From NCBI GenBank assembly GCA_964433905.1, contig CAYSSM010000032.1, positions 1 through 5,662 of the forward strand: 5,662 nt of DNA, given 5' to 3'. A program made the translations under genes and the position numbers. Shown piece by piece: positions 1-4,340 of the stretch. The notes under the pieces were generated by a model. It searched no databases, was not told the DNA's origin, and saw nothing but the letters and a program-made list of their open reading frames with translations. Source of the DNA: CAYSSM01 sp964433905. Its GTDB lineage: Bacteria > Patescibacteriota > UBA1384 > UBA12157 > JAENIV01. Each line of letters opens with the position of its first letter. Position 1 is the first letter of the stretch.

Positions 1-393
1 GGGTACAAGGTATCCTAAACATAAAATAGCTCGCTGGTTACAGGAAATTTTCGTTTCTTTGCGGAAAAAACAGATTTTTCCCGGGCCCTTGGCATAAAAG
101 ATAATGCCGGTACCGAAGTCAAGTATTTCCGTGAGAATTGAAGTTAACGCAAAATAGGCTAATCCGGCGGAAATCATAATGGCATAAAAAGAGAGGATAG
201 TGGTTCCAAAAAGGGTGCCTAAAATTGCAGCGCTAAGTCCAATAACTATTGCTACCAAATAGGTGTGGCTTGGCCATTCGATAGAACATGTCTGCTGAAT
301 GGTAATCTTTTGGCGGCTCCTTGCTAATAGCCAAAACATTGCCATTGCCGGCACGGTCCAACCGCCCAAAAAAAGAAACCAAAACGCTTCCAT
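1..393 (-). CDS. Multi-span membrane protein, hypothetical, C-terminus cut by window edge
   Basis: I do not recognise this protein. An open frame runs from ATG at 393 through 131 codons to the window edge with no stop. The start is supported by AAAGG 8 nt upstream (403-399 region), and the gap from the PRC-barrel stop is only 29 nt, which suggests co-transcription. Hydrophobic segments sit at about residues 3-23 (MEAFWFLFLGGWTVPAM...), 44-66 and 67-90. A charged loop with FFRKETKIS follows, and a fourth segment may begin near residue 121. The first segment has no signal-peptidase site that I can see, so it is probably a membrane anchor. Pairing with a PRC-barrel protein is only positional evidence for a shared role at the membrane. 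The membrane call is secure; the function is unknown. Confidence 0.7.
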   Translation of the reverse strand, partial: MEAFWFLFLGGWTVPAMAMFWLLARSRQKITIQQTCSIEWPSHTYLVAIVIGLSAAILGTLFGTTILSFYAIMISAGLAYFALTSILTEILDFGTGIIFYAKGPGKICFFRKETKISCNQRAILCLGYLVP

Positions 394-422
394 CTTTTAT
401 GCCTTTCTCGGTTGGATTAAGA

Positions 423-929
423 TTAAGCGGTTTGGGCGCCAACGGCGCCGCCGCTAACCTCACTCACATCATCGGTAAAAATGATTGCTTTGTCAATGCG
501 GCTGACTTTATCAGAGGTTAAAACCCTAGATTTTCCTAAGAGATCTTTAAGATAATATTTAGCCACTGAATTGGTATCAGTGTCGATTAGGAGATCTTCG
601 ACTACTCCTAGCCTTTTGCCGGATTCGGTTTTTGCCGACATGCCGATTAGTATTATATTTTTATCAAGAACTTCCTTAATGCGGACGATTTCATTTGGAT
701 CAACCAGATTTTCGATTGATTCGGTAACTAAACCATTGGGGTCCCATTCGCGGATATCAACGGCCGAGAGGACTTTCTGTGCCGAGAAAAACCCGCCTGA
801 TTTAATCAAAAAACCCAAAAGAGAGCCGTTTTCCGGTTCAATTAAAAGTTGAGTAATTTCGCCGATTTTACTTTCAACATCTACCGCTGCTATTGGCAGA
901 CCGATAATTTTTTTGGCTTCGATAAACAT
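423..929 (-). CDS. PRC-barrel domain protein (two tandem PRC-barrels)
   Basis: This 168-aa protein has two copies of a PRC-barrel-like small beta-barrel. Copy 1 (about residues 4-75) has the typical opening FIEAKKIIGLPIAAVDVESK, then IGEITQLLIEPENGSLLGFLI. Copy 2 (about 92-155) has GKRLGVVEDLLIDTDTNSVAKYYL. PRC-barrels occur in RimM, where they help 30S maturation, and in photosynthetic reaction-centre H subunits; stand-alone pairs are common and poorly understood. RimM's N-terminal domain is absent, so this is not RimM. The frame is open upstream to a TTG at 971, but the domain begins at the ATG at 929. That ATG has GGAGG 2 nt upstream and an extended -10 TATAAT 7 nt upstream, so the mRNA could be leaderless. 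ATG 938 is a weaker alternative. There is no signal peptide or membrane span, so it is likely cytoplasmic or membrane-peripheral beside the downstream membrane protein. The short Ala/Gly-rich C-terminus (SGGAVGAQTA) looks disordered. Confidence 0.8.
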   Translation of the reverse strand: MFIEAKKIIGLPIAAVDVESKIGEITQLLIEPENGSLLGFLIKSGGFFSAQKVLSAVDIREWDPNGLVTESIENLVDPNEIVRIKEVLDKNIILIGMSAKTESGKRLGVVEDLLIDTDTNSVAKYYLKDLLGKSRVLTSDKVSRIDKAIIFTDDVSEVSGGAVGAQTA

Positions 930-931
930 CG

Positions 932-955
932 CCTCCATTATATCAATAATGGAGG
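932..955 (-). promoter_or_regulatory. Perfect 10-bp inverted repeat over the start region of the PRC-barrel gene
   Basis: CCTCCATTAT, a 4-nt loop, then ATAATGGAGG: a perfect 10-bp stem. In the minus-strand RNA its 3' arm contains both TATAAT and the GGAGG immediately before ATG 929. If transcribed from upstream, the hairpin would hide the Shine-Dalgarno sequence. If the TATAAT is the active -10, the repeat could instead be an operator. Confidence 0.5.
937..942 (-). promoter_or_regulatory. Possible extended -10 promoter for the PRC-barrel gene
   Basis: Minus strand reads TTGATATAATGG: a consensus TATAAT with an upstream TGn extension. The -35 region (about 965-960, TTTCGG) is poor. The start would fall about 7 nt downstream, at or next to ATG 929, giving a leaderless or near-leaderless mRNA. 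The site lies after the terminator at 984-1018, where a new promoter is expected. Confidence 0.4.
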
Positions 956-981
956 AAATCCGAAATTCCAAATCCGAAATT
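956..981. repeat. Tandem 12-bp direct repeat (period 14) upstream of the PRC-barrel gene
   Basis: AAATCCGAAATT occurs at 956-967 and again at 970-981, perfectly conserved and separated by CC. The pair lies between the terminator and the putative -10, covering the -35 region. It could be a regulator binding site or a small local duplication. Confidence 0.5.
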
Positions 982-983
982 TT

Positions 984-1018
984 AAATAGAAAAGCGGTCC
1001 GACGAGATGTCGGACCGC
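984..1018 (-). terminator. Rho-independent terminator of the small membrane-protein operon
   Basis: On the minus strand, GCGGTCCGAC, a 5-nt loop and GTCGGACCGC form a perfect 10-bp GC-rich stem (1018-994). A U-rich tract TTTTCTATTT follows directly (993-984). On the plus strand no T-run follows, so it acts for minus-strand transcription only. It begins 16 nt past the stop of the 42-aa gene and separates that operon from the PRC-barrel gene. Confidence 0.88.
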
Positions 1019-1033
1019 AGACAGACAGAACGA

Positions 1034-1162
1034 TTAGTAGATTGGCTTGTTAGGTTTTACTTTCATGTGCCAACCGAGCTGGTCACCGATGAAAATGACG
1101 AAGAGCGCCGCTGGCATCGTCACGACGTCATAGGCAAGACCCAATACGTCTTTCATTGCCAT
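1034..1162 (-). CDS. 42-aa single-span membrane miniprotein (last gene of the cassette)
   Basis: A small frame of 42 residues begins MAMKDVLGLAYDVVTMPAAL and has one hydrophobic span at about residues 8-27. A short basic tail containing KVKPNKP follows. The ATG at 1162 overlaps the end of the 103-aa gene by 10 nt. The second ATG at 1156 overlaps that gene's TGA as ATGA, a classic coupling arrangement, so the real start may be Met3. The stop TAA (1036-1034) lies 16 nt before the terminator stem, exactly where the last gene of an operon should end. Only weak purine tracts precede it, so translation probably depends on coupling. The frame is short and could be chance, but overlap, hydrophobic pattern and terminator spacing all agree. 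Function unknown. Confidence 0.55.
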   Translation of the reverse strand: MAMKDVLGLAYDVVTMPAALFVIFIGDQLGWHMKVKPNKPIY

Positions 1163-1464
1163 CTACTTCTGATGCCGAAACGGAATTTCGGCTCATCGTT
1201 TCCGGGATTGTAGCCGATGATTTTCCGGTAATCTGCCCAAAAGTAGAGCAGGGTGCAGGTGATAGCTGTAATTACAAAGAAACCCACCATGAATTTCCAT
1301 AAGTATGCCCCGATTACTGCCTCAATTAGCATACAAATAATAAGGATATTCCGATCTCTTGCGGACAAGCTATCGAGGCCTTTGACGCCTTGCGTTAAAA
1401 GTGAGATTGCTGCTTGAATACCGATTCCGCAGAGCGATCCCATACCTGAATGTACGATGTCCAT
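1153..1464 (-). CDS. 103-aa small membrane protein, hypothetical
   Basis: I do not recognise this protein. The ATG at 1464 has an ideal Shine-Dalgarno AGGAGGT about 7 nt upstream that overlaps the TGA of the preceding gene, so the two are coupled. The N-terminus (about 9-24, LCGIGIQAAISLL) is a weakly hydrophobic, Gly/Ala-containing stretch. Two clear spans follow at about 40-56 (ILIICMLIEAVIGAYLW) and 58-76 (FMVGFFVITAITCTLLYFW). The C-terminal tail of about 25 residues is hydrophilic and basic (KFRFGIRSRWQ), which suggests it faces the cytoplasm. Its end overlaps the start of the 42-aa gene. Size and topology could fit a holin-like protein or a small subunit of a membrane complex, but no motif supports either. 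Confidence 0.75.
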   Translation of the reverse strand: MDIVHSGMGSLCGIGIQAAISLLTQGVKGLDSLSARDRNILIICMLIEAVIGAYLWKFMVGFFVITAITCTLLYFWADYRKIIGYNPGNDEPKFRFGIRSRWQ

Positions 1465-1476
1465 CTCGCTACCTCC

Positions 1477-1776
1477 TCAGCCACCATTGGCGTGAACGGA
1501 AAAGATGTTGCCTTGATTTGGATTGCGAATGATGATCGTGCGGAGAATGATGCCGCAAAAAAGACAATCGATGGCGGCAATCGGAATCTCAAACCATAAA
1601 ATCCTAGTCAACATTGCCAGCATTATCACGTTCACCCAGACCATCAAGATTAAGATAACACTCGTGACTTTCCAGACGATGAGTGAAAATCCTGATCGCA
1701 TGTAGAAGGAAGTAATCAAAACCCACACTAGACTCAAGATCGTGACAACTATAATATCCTGCGGGAATTGAAGCAT
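1477..1776 (-). CDS. 99-aa three-span membrane protein, hypothetical
   Basis: I do not recognise this protein. It starts at ATG 1776 with AAAGGAG 6 nt upstream, about 19 nt after the predicted transcription start of the strong promoter at 1802-1830. There are three hydrophobic segments: about 8-25, 31-56 (interrupted by Lys36) and 59-80. Almost the whole chain lies in the membrane, rich in Ile, Leu, Val and Trp. A Cys-x-x-Cys (residues 71-74, CLFC) falls in the third span. The hydrophilic tail is short (RNPNQGNIFSVHANGG). The stop TGA is embedded in the next gene's ribosome binding site, 12 nt before its ATG. It is the first gene of a B-C-D transcription unit. Confidence 0.75.
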   Translation of the reverse strand: MLQFPQDIIVVTILSLVWVLITSFYMRSGFSLIVWKVTSVILILMVWVNVIMLAMLTRILWFEIPIAAIDCLFCGIILRTIIIRNPNQGNIFSVHANGG

Positions 1777-1801
1777 GGCTCTCTCCTTTCAGCAACCATC
1801 A

Positions 1802-1830
1802 AGAATAGCAGAATTGCGAGTGTAAGTCAA
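1802..1830 (-). promoter_or_regulatory. Sigma70-type promoter for the 99/103/42-aa gene unit
   Basis: Minus strand: -35 TTGACT (1830-1825), a 17-nt spacer, then -10 TATTCT (1807-1802) with a TGC extension just before it. Transcription would begin near 1795, leaving a leader of about 19 nt that holds only the ribosome binding site of the 99-aa gene. It lies in the 59-nt gap after the 93-aa gene. Confidence 0.7.
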
Positions 1831-1835
1831 TGATT

Positions 1836-2117
1836 TCAACCAAAAGGCCGTTTGAAATAGATAACCACTAGACAACTTGCCATTGCTAAGACCGCAAGTG
1901 CTTGACTGGGCAAAAGTAGCGGAGAATTATATCCAAGCGCGGCATGAAGATAGGCAATCATTCCTATTGTCAAACAAGTTATCCCAATTGTTAGACAGGG
2001 ATACTGAAGTTTTCGGATGTCGGTATTTGGGAAAAGATACTGCCAAAAGGCATTACTATTTAGACCTGCTATGGTGAAAGTTCCGCCGATCGTCCAAACA
2101 AACACCCAGATTGTCAT
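1836..2117 (-). CDS. 93-aa three-span membrane protein, hypothetical
   Basis: I do not recognise this protein. The ATG at 2117 is preceded by GGGAGG at 6 nt, inside the palindrome GGAGGCCTCC. Predicted spans lie at about 2-19 (TIWVFVWTIGGTFTIAGL), 41-61 (CLTIGITCLTIGMIAYLHAAL) and 67-88 (ALAVLAMASCLVVIYF). The chain ends KRPFG. The polar loop at 20-40 contains NTDIRKLQYP. No catalytic or binding motif is visible. It has the same size class and topology as the 99-aa protein, but I see no convincing sequence similarity. It is probably transcribed from the promoter at 2155-2182, and the genes behind it have an additional promoter of their own, so its level may be set separately. Confidence 0.75.
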   Translation of the reverse strand: MTIWVFVWTIGGTFTIAGLNSNAFWQYLFPNTDIRKLQYPCLTIGITCLTIGMIAYLHAALGYNSPLLLPSQALAVLAMASCLVVIYFKRPFG

Positions 2118-2154
2118 TGGAGGCCTCCCTCAAGGTACAATGAGATGCTTTGAG

Positions 2155-2182
2155 TATATATCAAAAAATTATCAATTTACAA
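2155..2182 (-). promoter_or_regulatory. Probable promoter of the 93-aa membrane-protein gene
   Basis: Minus strand: -35-like TTGTAA (2182-2177), a 16-nt spacer, -10-like TATATA (2160-2155) with a TGA extension (TTGATATATA). The start would be near 2148, about 30 nt before ATG 2117. The surroundings are very AT-rich, so chance matches are more likely here. Confidence 0.45.
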
Positions 2183-2190
2183 TTTTCAAT
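2167..2190. repeat. AT-rich heptad microrepeat after efp
   Basis: On the minus strand the 7-nt units ATTGAAA, ATTGTAA and ATTGATA follow one another and are followed by ATT. This falls in the 88-bp gap between efp and the 93-aa gene and overlaps the -35 of that gene's putative promoter. I see no hairpin terminator after efp here. Confidence 0.5.
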
Positions 2191-2205
2191 TAGAGAATAA
2201 AATCT

Positions 2206-2763
2206 TCAACCGCGTTCTACATACTGGCCGGTGCGGGTGTCGAGTACGATAGTATCGTTTTCTTTAATAAACAGGGGAACATTCACCTGGGCACCAGTTT
2301 CCAAAGTGGCTGGTTTGTTAACGGTTGAGGCGGTGTTACCCTTAAATCCAGGTTCGGTATAAGTAACTTTTAATTTAATTTTAATGGGAAGTTGAATATT
2401 GATTGGCTCGTCCTGAAAATATAAGATATCAACTGATTCGCCATCTTTTAAGAAGCGGGAGATATCACCAATTTGTTTTTGCAAAAGCTCAAACTGCTCG
2501 AAATCAGCTGAATCCATAAAAAAGAACTGTTCACCGGTTTTATACAAAAATTGGGCTTTTTTGGTTTCAAGTTCAGCAGGTTCTATTTTTTCTGCGCCGG
2601 CAAAAGTATGTTCGATAGTCGTTCCGTCACGGAGATTTTTTAGTTTCGCTCTTAATATTCCGCCGCCGCGGCCAAGTTTTGAGTGTTGCGCAAAAATAAC
2701 CTGAAAGGGCAGGCCATTAAAAATAATTTTGGTGCCAAGTTTTAGATCGTTAATAGATAACAT
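2206..2763 (-). CDS. efp: Translation elongation factor P
   Basis: EF-P enters the ribosomal E site and relieves stalling at consecutive prolines. The 185-aa product matches the family length. It has the KOW-like domain I (about 1-65, opening MLSINDLKLGTKIIFNGLPF), the OB domain II (about 66-126) and domain III (127-185), ending in the signature DTRTGQYVERG. The domain I loop reads KLGRGGG, so Arg32 occupies the tip position where E. coli has the modified Lys34. This resembles the Arg32 type modified by EarP in some bacteria, though without its neighbouring residues. I chose ATG 2763 because the family begins there. A GTG at 2811 and an ATG at 2799 extend the frame by 16 and 12 residues that do not look like EF-P. 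No clear Shine-Dalgarno precedes 2763. It lies downstream of rpsR and may be read from the same operon. Confidence 0.95.
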   Translation of the reverse strand: MLSINDLKLGTKIIFNGLPFQVIFAQHSKLGRGGGILRAKLKNLRDGTTIEHTFAGAEKIEPAELETKKAQFLYKTGEQFFFMDSADFEQFELLQKQIGDISRFLKDGESVDILYFQDEPINIQLPIKIKLKVTYTEPGFKGNTASTVNKPATLETGAQVNVPLFIKENDTIVLDTRTGQYVERG

Positions 2764-2778
2764 AGAATTTTTGAATAA

Positions 2779-2859
2779 GCCTAACACGCCTTTAGGCATG
2801 CATTTGTTCACTAATCAAACACGAATTCGTGCTATATTCGTGAGTAAATTAGTGTTAGG
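2779..2859 (-). promoter_or_regulatory. efp upstream region with nested, mutually exclusive inverted repeats
   Basis: In the rpsR-efp spacer: GCCTAA/TTAGGC (2779-2784 with 2792-2797); CCTAACAC/GTGTTAGG (2780-2787 with 2852-2859, perfect 8 bp); CACTAAT/ATTAGTG (2809-2815 with 2848-2854, perfect 7 bp); and the 12-bp palindrome CACGAATTCGTG (2820-2831), followed by a second ATTCGTG one helical turn away (2836-2842). The first and second pairings share bases and cannot form together. No U-run follows, so a translational or protein-binding role is likelier than termination. Confidence 0.45.
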
Positions 2860-2867
2860 AGAATTCA

Positions 2868-3092
2868 TTATTTTTTTACATATGGCAAAAGGGCCATAAA
2901 TCTTGCCCGTTTGATGGCTTCAGACAAGCGGCGCTGATGTTTAGCGCAAGTGCCCGTATTGCGCGAGGCTTTCATTTTTGACCACGGACTAAGATATTTT
3001 ATAAGATTAGAATCTTTAAAATCAATATAGTCTATTTTTTTGCGGCAGAAAGCGCATTGTTTTTTTCGAAATGAAAATTGTTGTCTTGGCAT
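2868..3092 (-). CDS. rpsR: 30S ribosomal protein bS18
   Basis: S18 binds the platform of the 30S subunit as a partner of S6. The 74-aa product has the family signature DYIDFKDSNLIKYL followed by TGTCAKHQRRLSEAIKRARF and MALLPYV. The ancestral zinc-site residues are kept: C13-x2-C16 near the N-terminus and C49-x2-H52, so this is a C+ type S18. The basic N-terminus (PRQQFSFRKKQ) is short. ATG 3092 is the only sensible start; upstream is the polypyrimidine arm of a hairpin, and no clear Shine-Dalgarno is present. It follows ssb by 83 nt, keeping the usual rpsF-ssb-rpsR order. The normal next gene, rplI (bL9), is missing; efp follows instead. It ends with tandem stops (TAATGA). Confidence 0.97.
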   Translation of the reverse strand: MPRQQFSFRKKQCAFCRKKIDYIDFKDSNLIKYLSPWSKMKASRNTGTCAKHQRRLSEAIKRARFMALLPYVKK

Positions 3093-3102
3093 GGTTTTTC
3101 TA

Positions 3103-3154
3103 GGGGATAAGAGGATAAGAAGATAGAGGGATATGGATTCCTCATCATCTTATC
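3103..3154 (-). repeat. Long imperfect hairpin and period-8 repeat between ssb and rpsR
   Basis: GATAAGA (3114-3120) pairs with TCTTATC (3148-3154). GAT then pairs with ATC and GAGG with CCTC, with one mismatch and one bulged base between these blocks, closing near a small loop at 3133-3136. The outer flank holds period-8 units GGGGATAA, GAGGATAA, GAAGATAG (3103-3126). It fills much of the 83-nt gap and may be an RNA processing, attenuation or protein-binding element, or a dispersed repeat. Confidence 0.55.
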
Positions 3155-3175
3155 TACTTGTCGCCTTGTCTTCTT

Positions 3176-3703
3176 TTAAAAGGGTATATCGTCTAAATTA
3201 ATTTCATCTTCTTCTATCTTTTCTTCCGTCTTCGCCGAGGCTTCGGCGGACAAGTCTTTTTTTAGTTTCTTCTCGGGTTTAGCTTCTTCAGAAGGCTTGC
3301 CCCCCGTAGCTTCAGCGGAGGGGGGGAATTCTTCAATTGTTGGCTTTGATGGCGCTACAGATGTAGTTGCACCTTTAGGTGTCAGAGGAATAAAGTTTTC
3401 CATCACAATTTCGGTGCGATTTCTTTTTTGGCCATCTTGGCCTTCCCAACTTCTTGTCTGCAAGCGGCCTTCAACATAAATCTTATTGCCTTTGTGCATA
3501 AATTGGCTGACAAATTCGGCCAATTTACCCCAAGCAACAATATTGTGAAACTCGGTAGCTTCTTGTTGATTGCCTTCTTTATCGCGCCAGCGGCGGTTAG
3601 TCGCGACCGAAAAACTGCAAACCGCTTGACCATTGGGGGTGTAGCGCATCTCGGGATCGCGGGTTAGGTTGCCAACAACTTGTGCTCGATTTAAACTAAA
3701 CAT
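3176..3703 (-). CDS. ssb: Single-stranded DNA-binding protein
   Basis: SSB coats single-stranded DNA in replication, repair and recombination and recruits partners through its C-terminal tip. Residues 1-108 form the OB fold: MFSLNRAQVVGNLTRDPEMR, the EFHNIVAWGKLAEF motif with conserved Trp58, and KIYVEGRLQTRSW with Trp86. Residues 109-166 are a charged, low-complexity linker. The acidic tip ends DDIPF, the canonical partner-binding motif, so the protein is complete at 175 aa, close to the E. coli length. ATG 3703 has AAGGAG 4 nt upstream inside the last codons of rpsF and lies 1 nt after its stop, so translation is coupled. The linker contains two palindromic DNA elements encoding PPSAEATGGK (about 127-136) and LSAEASAK (about 151-158). 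Confidence 0.97.
   Translation of the reverse strand: MFSLNRAQVVGNLTRDPEMRYTPNGQAVCSFSVATNRRWRDKEGNQQEATEFHNIVAWGKLAEFVSQFMHKGNKIYVEGRLQTRSWEGQDGQKRNRTEIVMENFIPLTPKGATTSVAPSKPTIEEFPPSAEATGGKPSEEAKPEKKLKKDLSAEASAKTEEKIEEDEINLDDIPF
3231..3254 (+). repeat. Palindromic element copy in ssb linker (opposite orientation)
   Basis: CGCCGA, loop GGCT, TCGGCG form a 6-bp perfect stem, followed by GACAAG. Read on the plus strand it aligns with the copy at 3296-3326 read on the minus strand at 17 of 23 positions, including the CAAG end. In the ssb frame it encodes LSAEASAK. Confidence 0.55.
3296..3326 (-). repeat. Palindromic element copy in ssb linker
   Basis: A C6/G6 outer stem (3300-3305 with 3321-3326) encloses an imperfect inner palindrome around GCTGAAGC on the minus strand. 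The element ends GGGGGGCAAG. It encodes PPSAEATGGK. Its GC-rich runs stand out against the A/G-rich coding of the rest of the linker. Confidence 0.55.
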
Positions 3704-3704
3704 T

Positions 3705-4331
3705 TTACTCCTTAAGAAGCTCGTCCAGCTTCTTATCCAAAGCTTTTAAGCGGTCGTCGGGAGAAATATCTTCTTCTTTTATGGCTGGTTTCGATGCCGG
3801 TTTTTCTTTTTCAAACAGTTTTTCTTTAACAGGTTTTTTGGCTTCAACAAGCTTTTTCTCAGTTGGTTTTTTAACTTTTTCTTTTAATTCTTCTTTAATT
3901 GTTTCAACCGGTGTTGGTAAAGCCGGTTTTTCTTCAACTTCGGGTAATTCCAGCTTTTCTTCAGGAGCAGCGATTTTTTCAACTATTGGTTTTGGCGCCG
4001 ATTCAAGAGGAATTTTAACTGCTCTTGTAATAATAATTAAATGGCGCAAAATTTCTGGTTTTAACACCAGTTTGTTATTTAATTCATTAACTTTTTCCGG
4101 CTCAATTTCAAAAATCGCGCTCGAATAAGTACCGGCCGTTTCTTTCTTAATTTTATAAGTGAATTGTTTCTGGCCGATTGAAGATGTACTTAAAATCTTT
4201 CCGCCCAAGCTTTCGATTTCTTTTTTGACAGGCGAATCTTTAAGATCTTTACCCTGACTTGCCCCGAGTTTAATCGAGGGGGCAGTGTCGAAGGGTTCTT
4301 TTGTAATAAATGTAATTTCGTATTCTTTCAT
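3705..4331 (-). CDS. rpsF: 30S ribosomal protein bS6 with long Lys/Glu/Pro-rich C-terminal extension
   Basis: S6 pairs with S18 on the 30S platform. The S6 fold occupies about residues 1-110: MKEYEITFITKEPFD, ESLGGKILSTSSIGQKQFTY, KIKKETAGTYSSAIFEIEPE and LKPEILRHLIIITRAVKIP, which match the family's strands. Between strand 1 and helix 1 an extra stretch (about 17-32, APSIKLGASQGKDLKD) corresponds to a GC-rich hairpin in the DNA. Residues 111-208 are a disordered extension rich in Lys, Glu and Pro, ending in a predicted short helix RLKALDKKLDELLKE. Typical S6 is about 95-135 aa, so 208 aa is long. I chose ATG 4331 because it opens the domain; the GTG at 4391 would add 20 residues read through a leader hairpin. 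No clear Shine-Dalgarno is visible. The stop is 1 nt before ssb. Confidence 0.93.
   Translation of the reverse strand: MKEYEITFITKEPFDTAPSIKLGASQGKDLKDSPVKKEIESLGGKILSTSSIGQKQFTYKIKKETAGTYSSAIFEIEPEKVNELNNKLVLKPEILRHLIIITRAVKIPLESAPKPIVEKIAAPEEKLELPEVEEKPALPTPVETIKEELKEKVKKPTEKKLVEAKKPVKEKLFEKEKPASKPAIKEEDISPDDRLKALDKKLDELLKE
4257..4284 (-). repeat. GC-rich palindromic element within the S6 domain of rpsF
   Basis: GCCCC (4261-4265) pairs with GGGGC (4279-4283), and inner GA/TC continues the stem with a small bulge. On the minus strand the element ends GGGGCAAG, like the ssb copies. It encodes about residues 17-25 (APSIKLGAS), in a loop of the S6 fold. Confidence 0.5.
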
Positions 4332-4340
4332 AATTTTTAA

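Noticed and set aside
233..463. Minus-strand frame of 76 codons overlapping the PRC-barrel end and the left-edge membrane gene
   Set aside because: It is out of frame with both, has no hydrophobic pattern, and the membrane frame starting at 393 has a proper ribosome site.
1007..1213. Plus-strand frame of 68 codons
   Set aside because: It starts inside the terminator stem and runs antisense to the 42-aa and 103-aa membrane genes, which have better signals.
1604..1795. Minus-strand frame of 63 codons overlapping the 99-aa gene
   Set aside because: It needs a TTG start within the leader and lacks a ribosome site; the 99-aa frame has AAAGGAG at ideal spacing.
1034..2117. Phage holin/lysis module
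   Set aside because: Small membrane proteins fit by size, but no endolysin, spanin or phage structural gene is nearby and no holin motif is recognisable.
2764..2811. N-terminal extension of EF-P from GTG 2811 or ATG 2799
   Set aside because: The EF-P family starts at the MLSINDLKLG position, and the extension reads through a leader hairpin.
3781..4128. Plus-strand frame of 115 codons rich in Ser and Phe
   Set aside because: It is the antisense shadow of the Lys/Glu-rich rpsF extension; low-complexity A/G coding keeps the opposite frame open.
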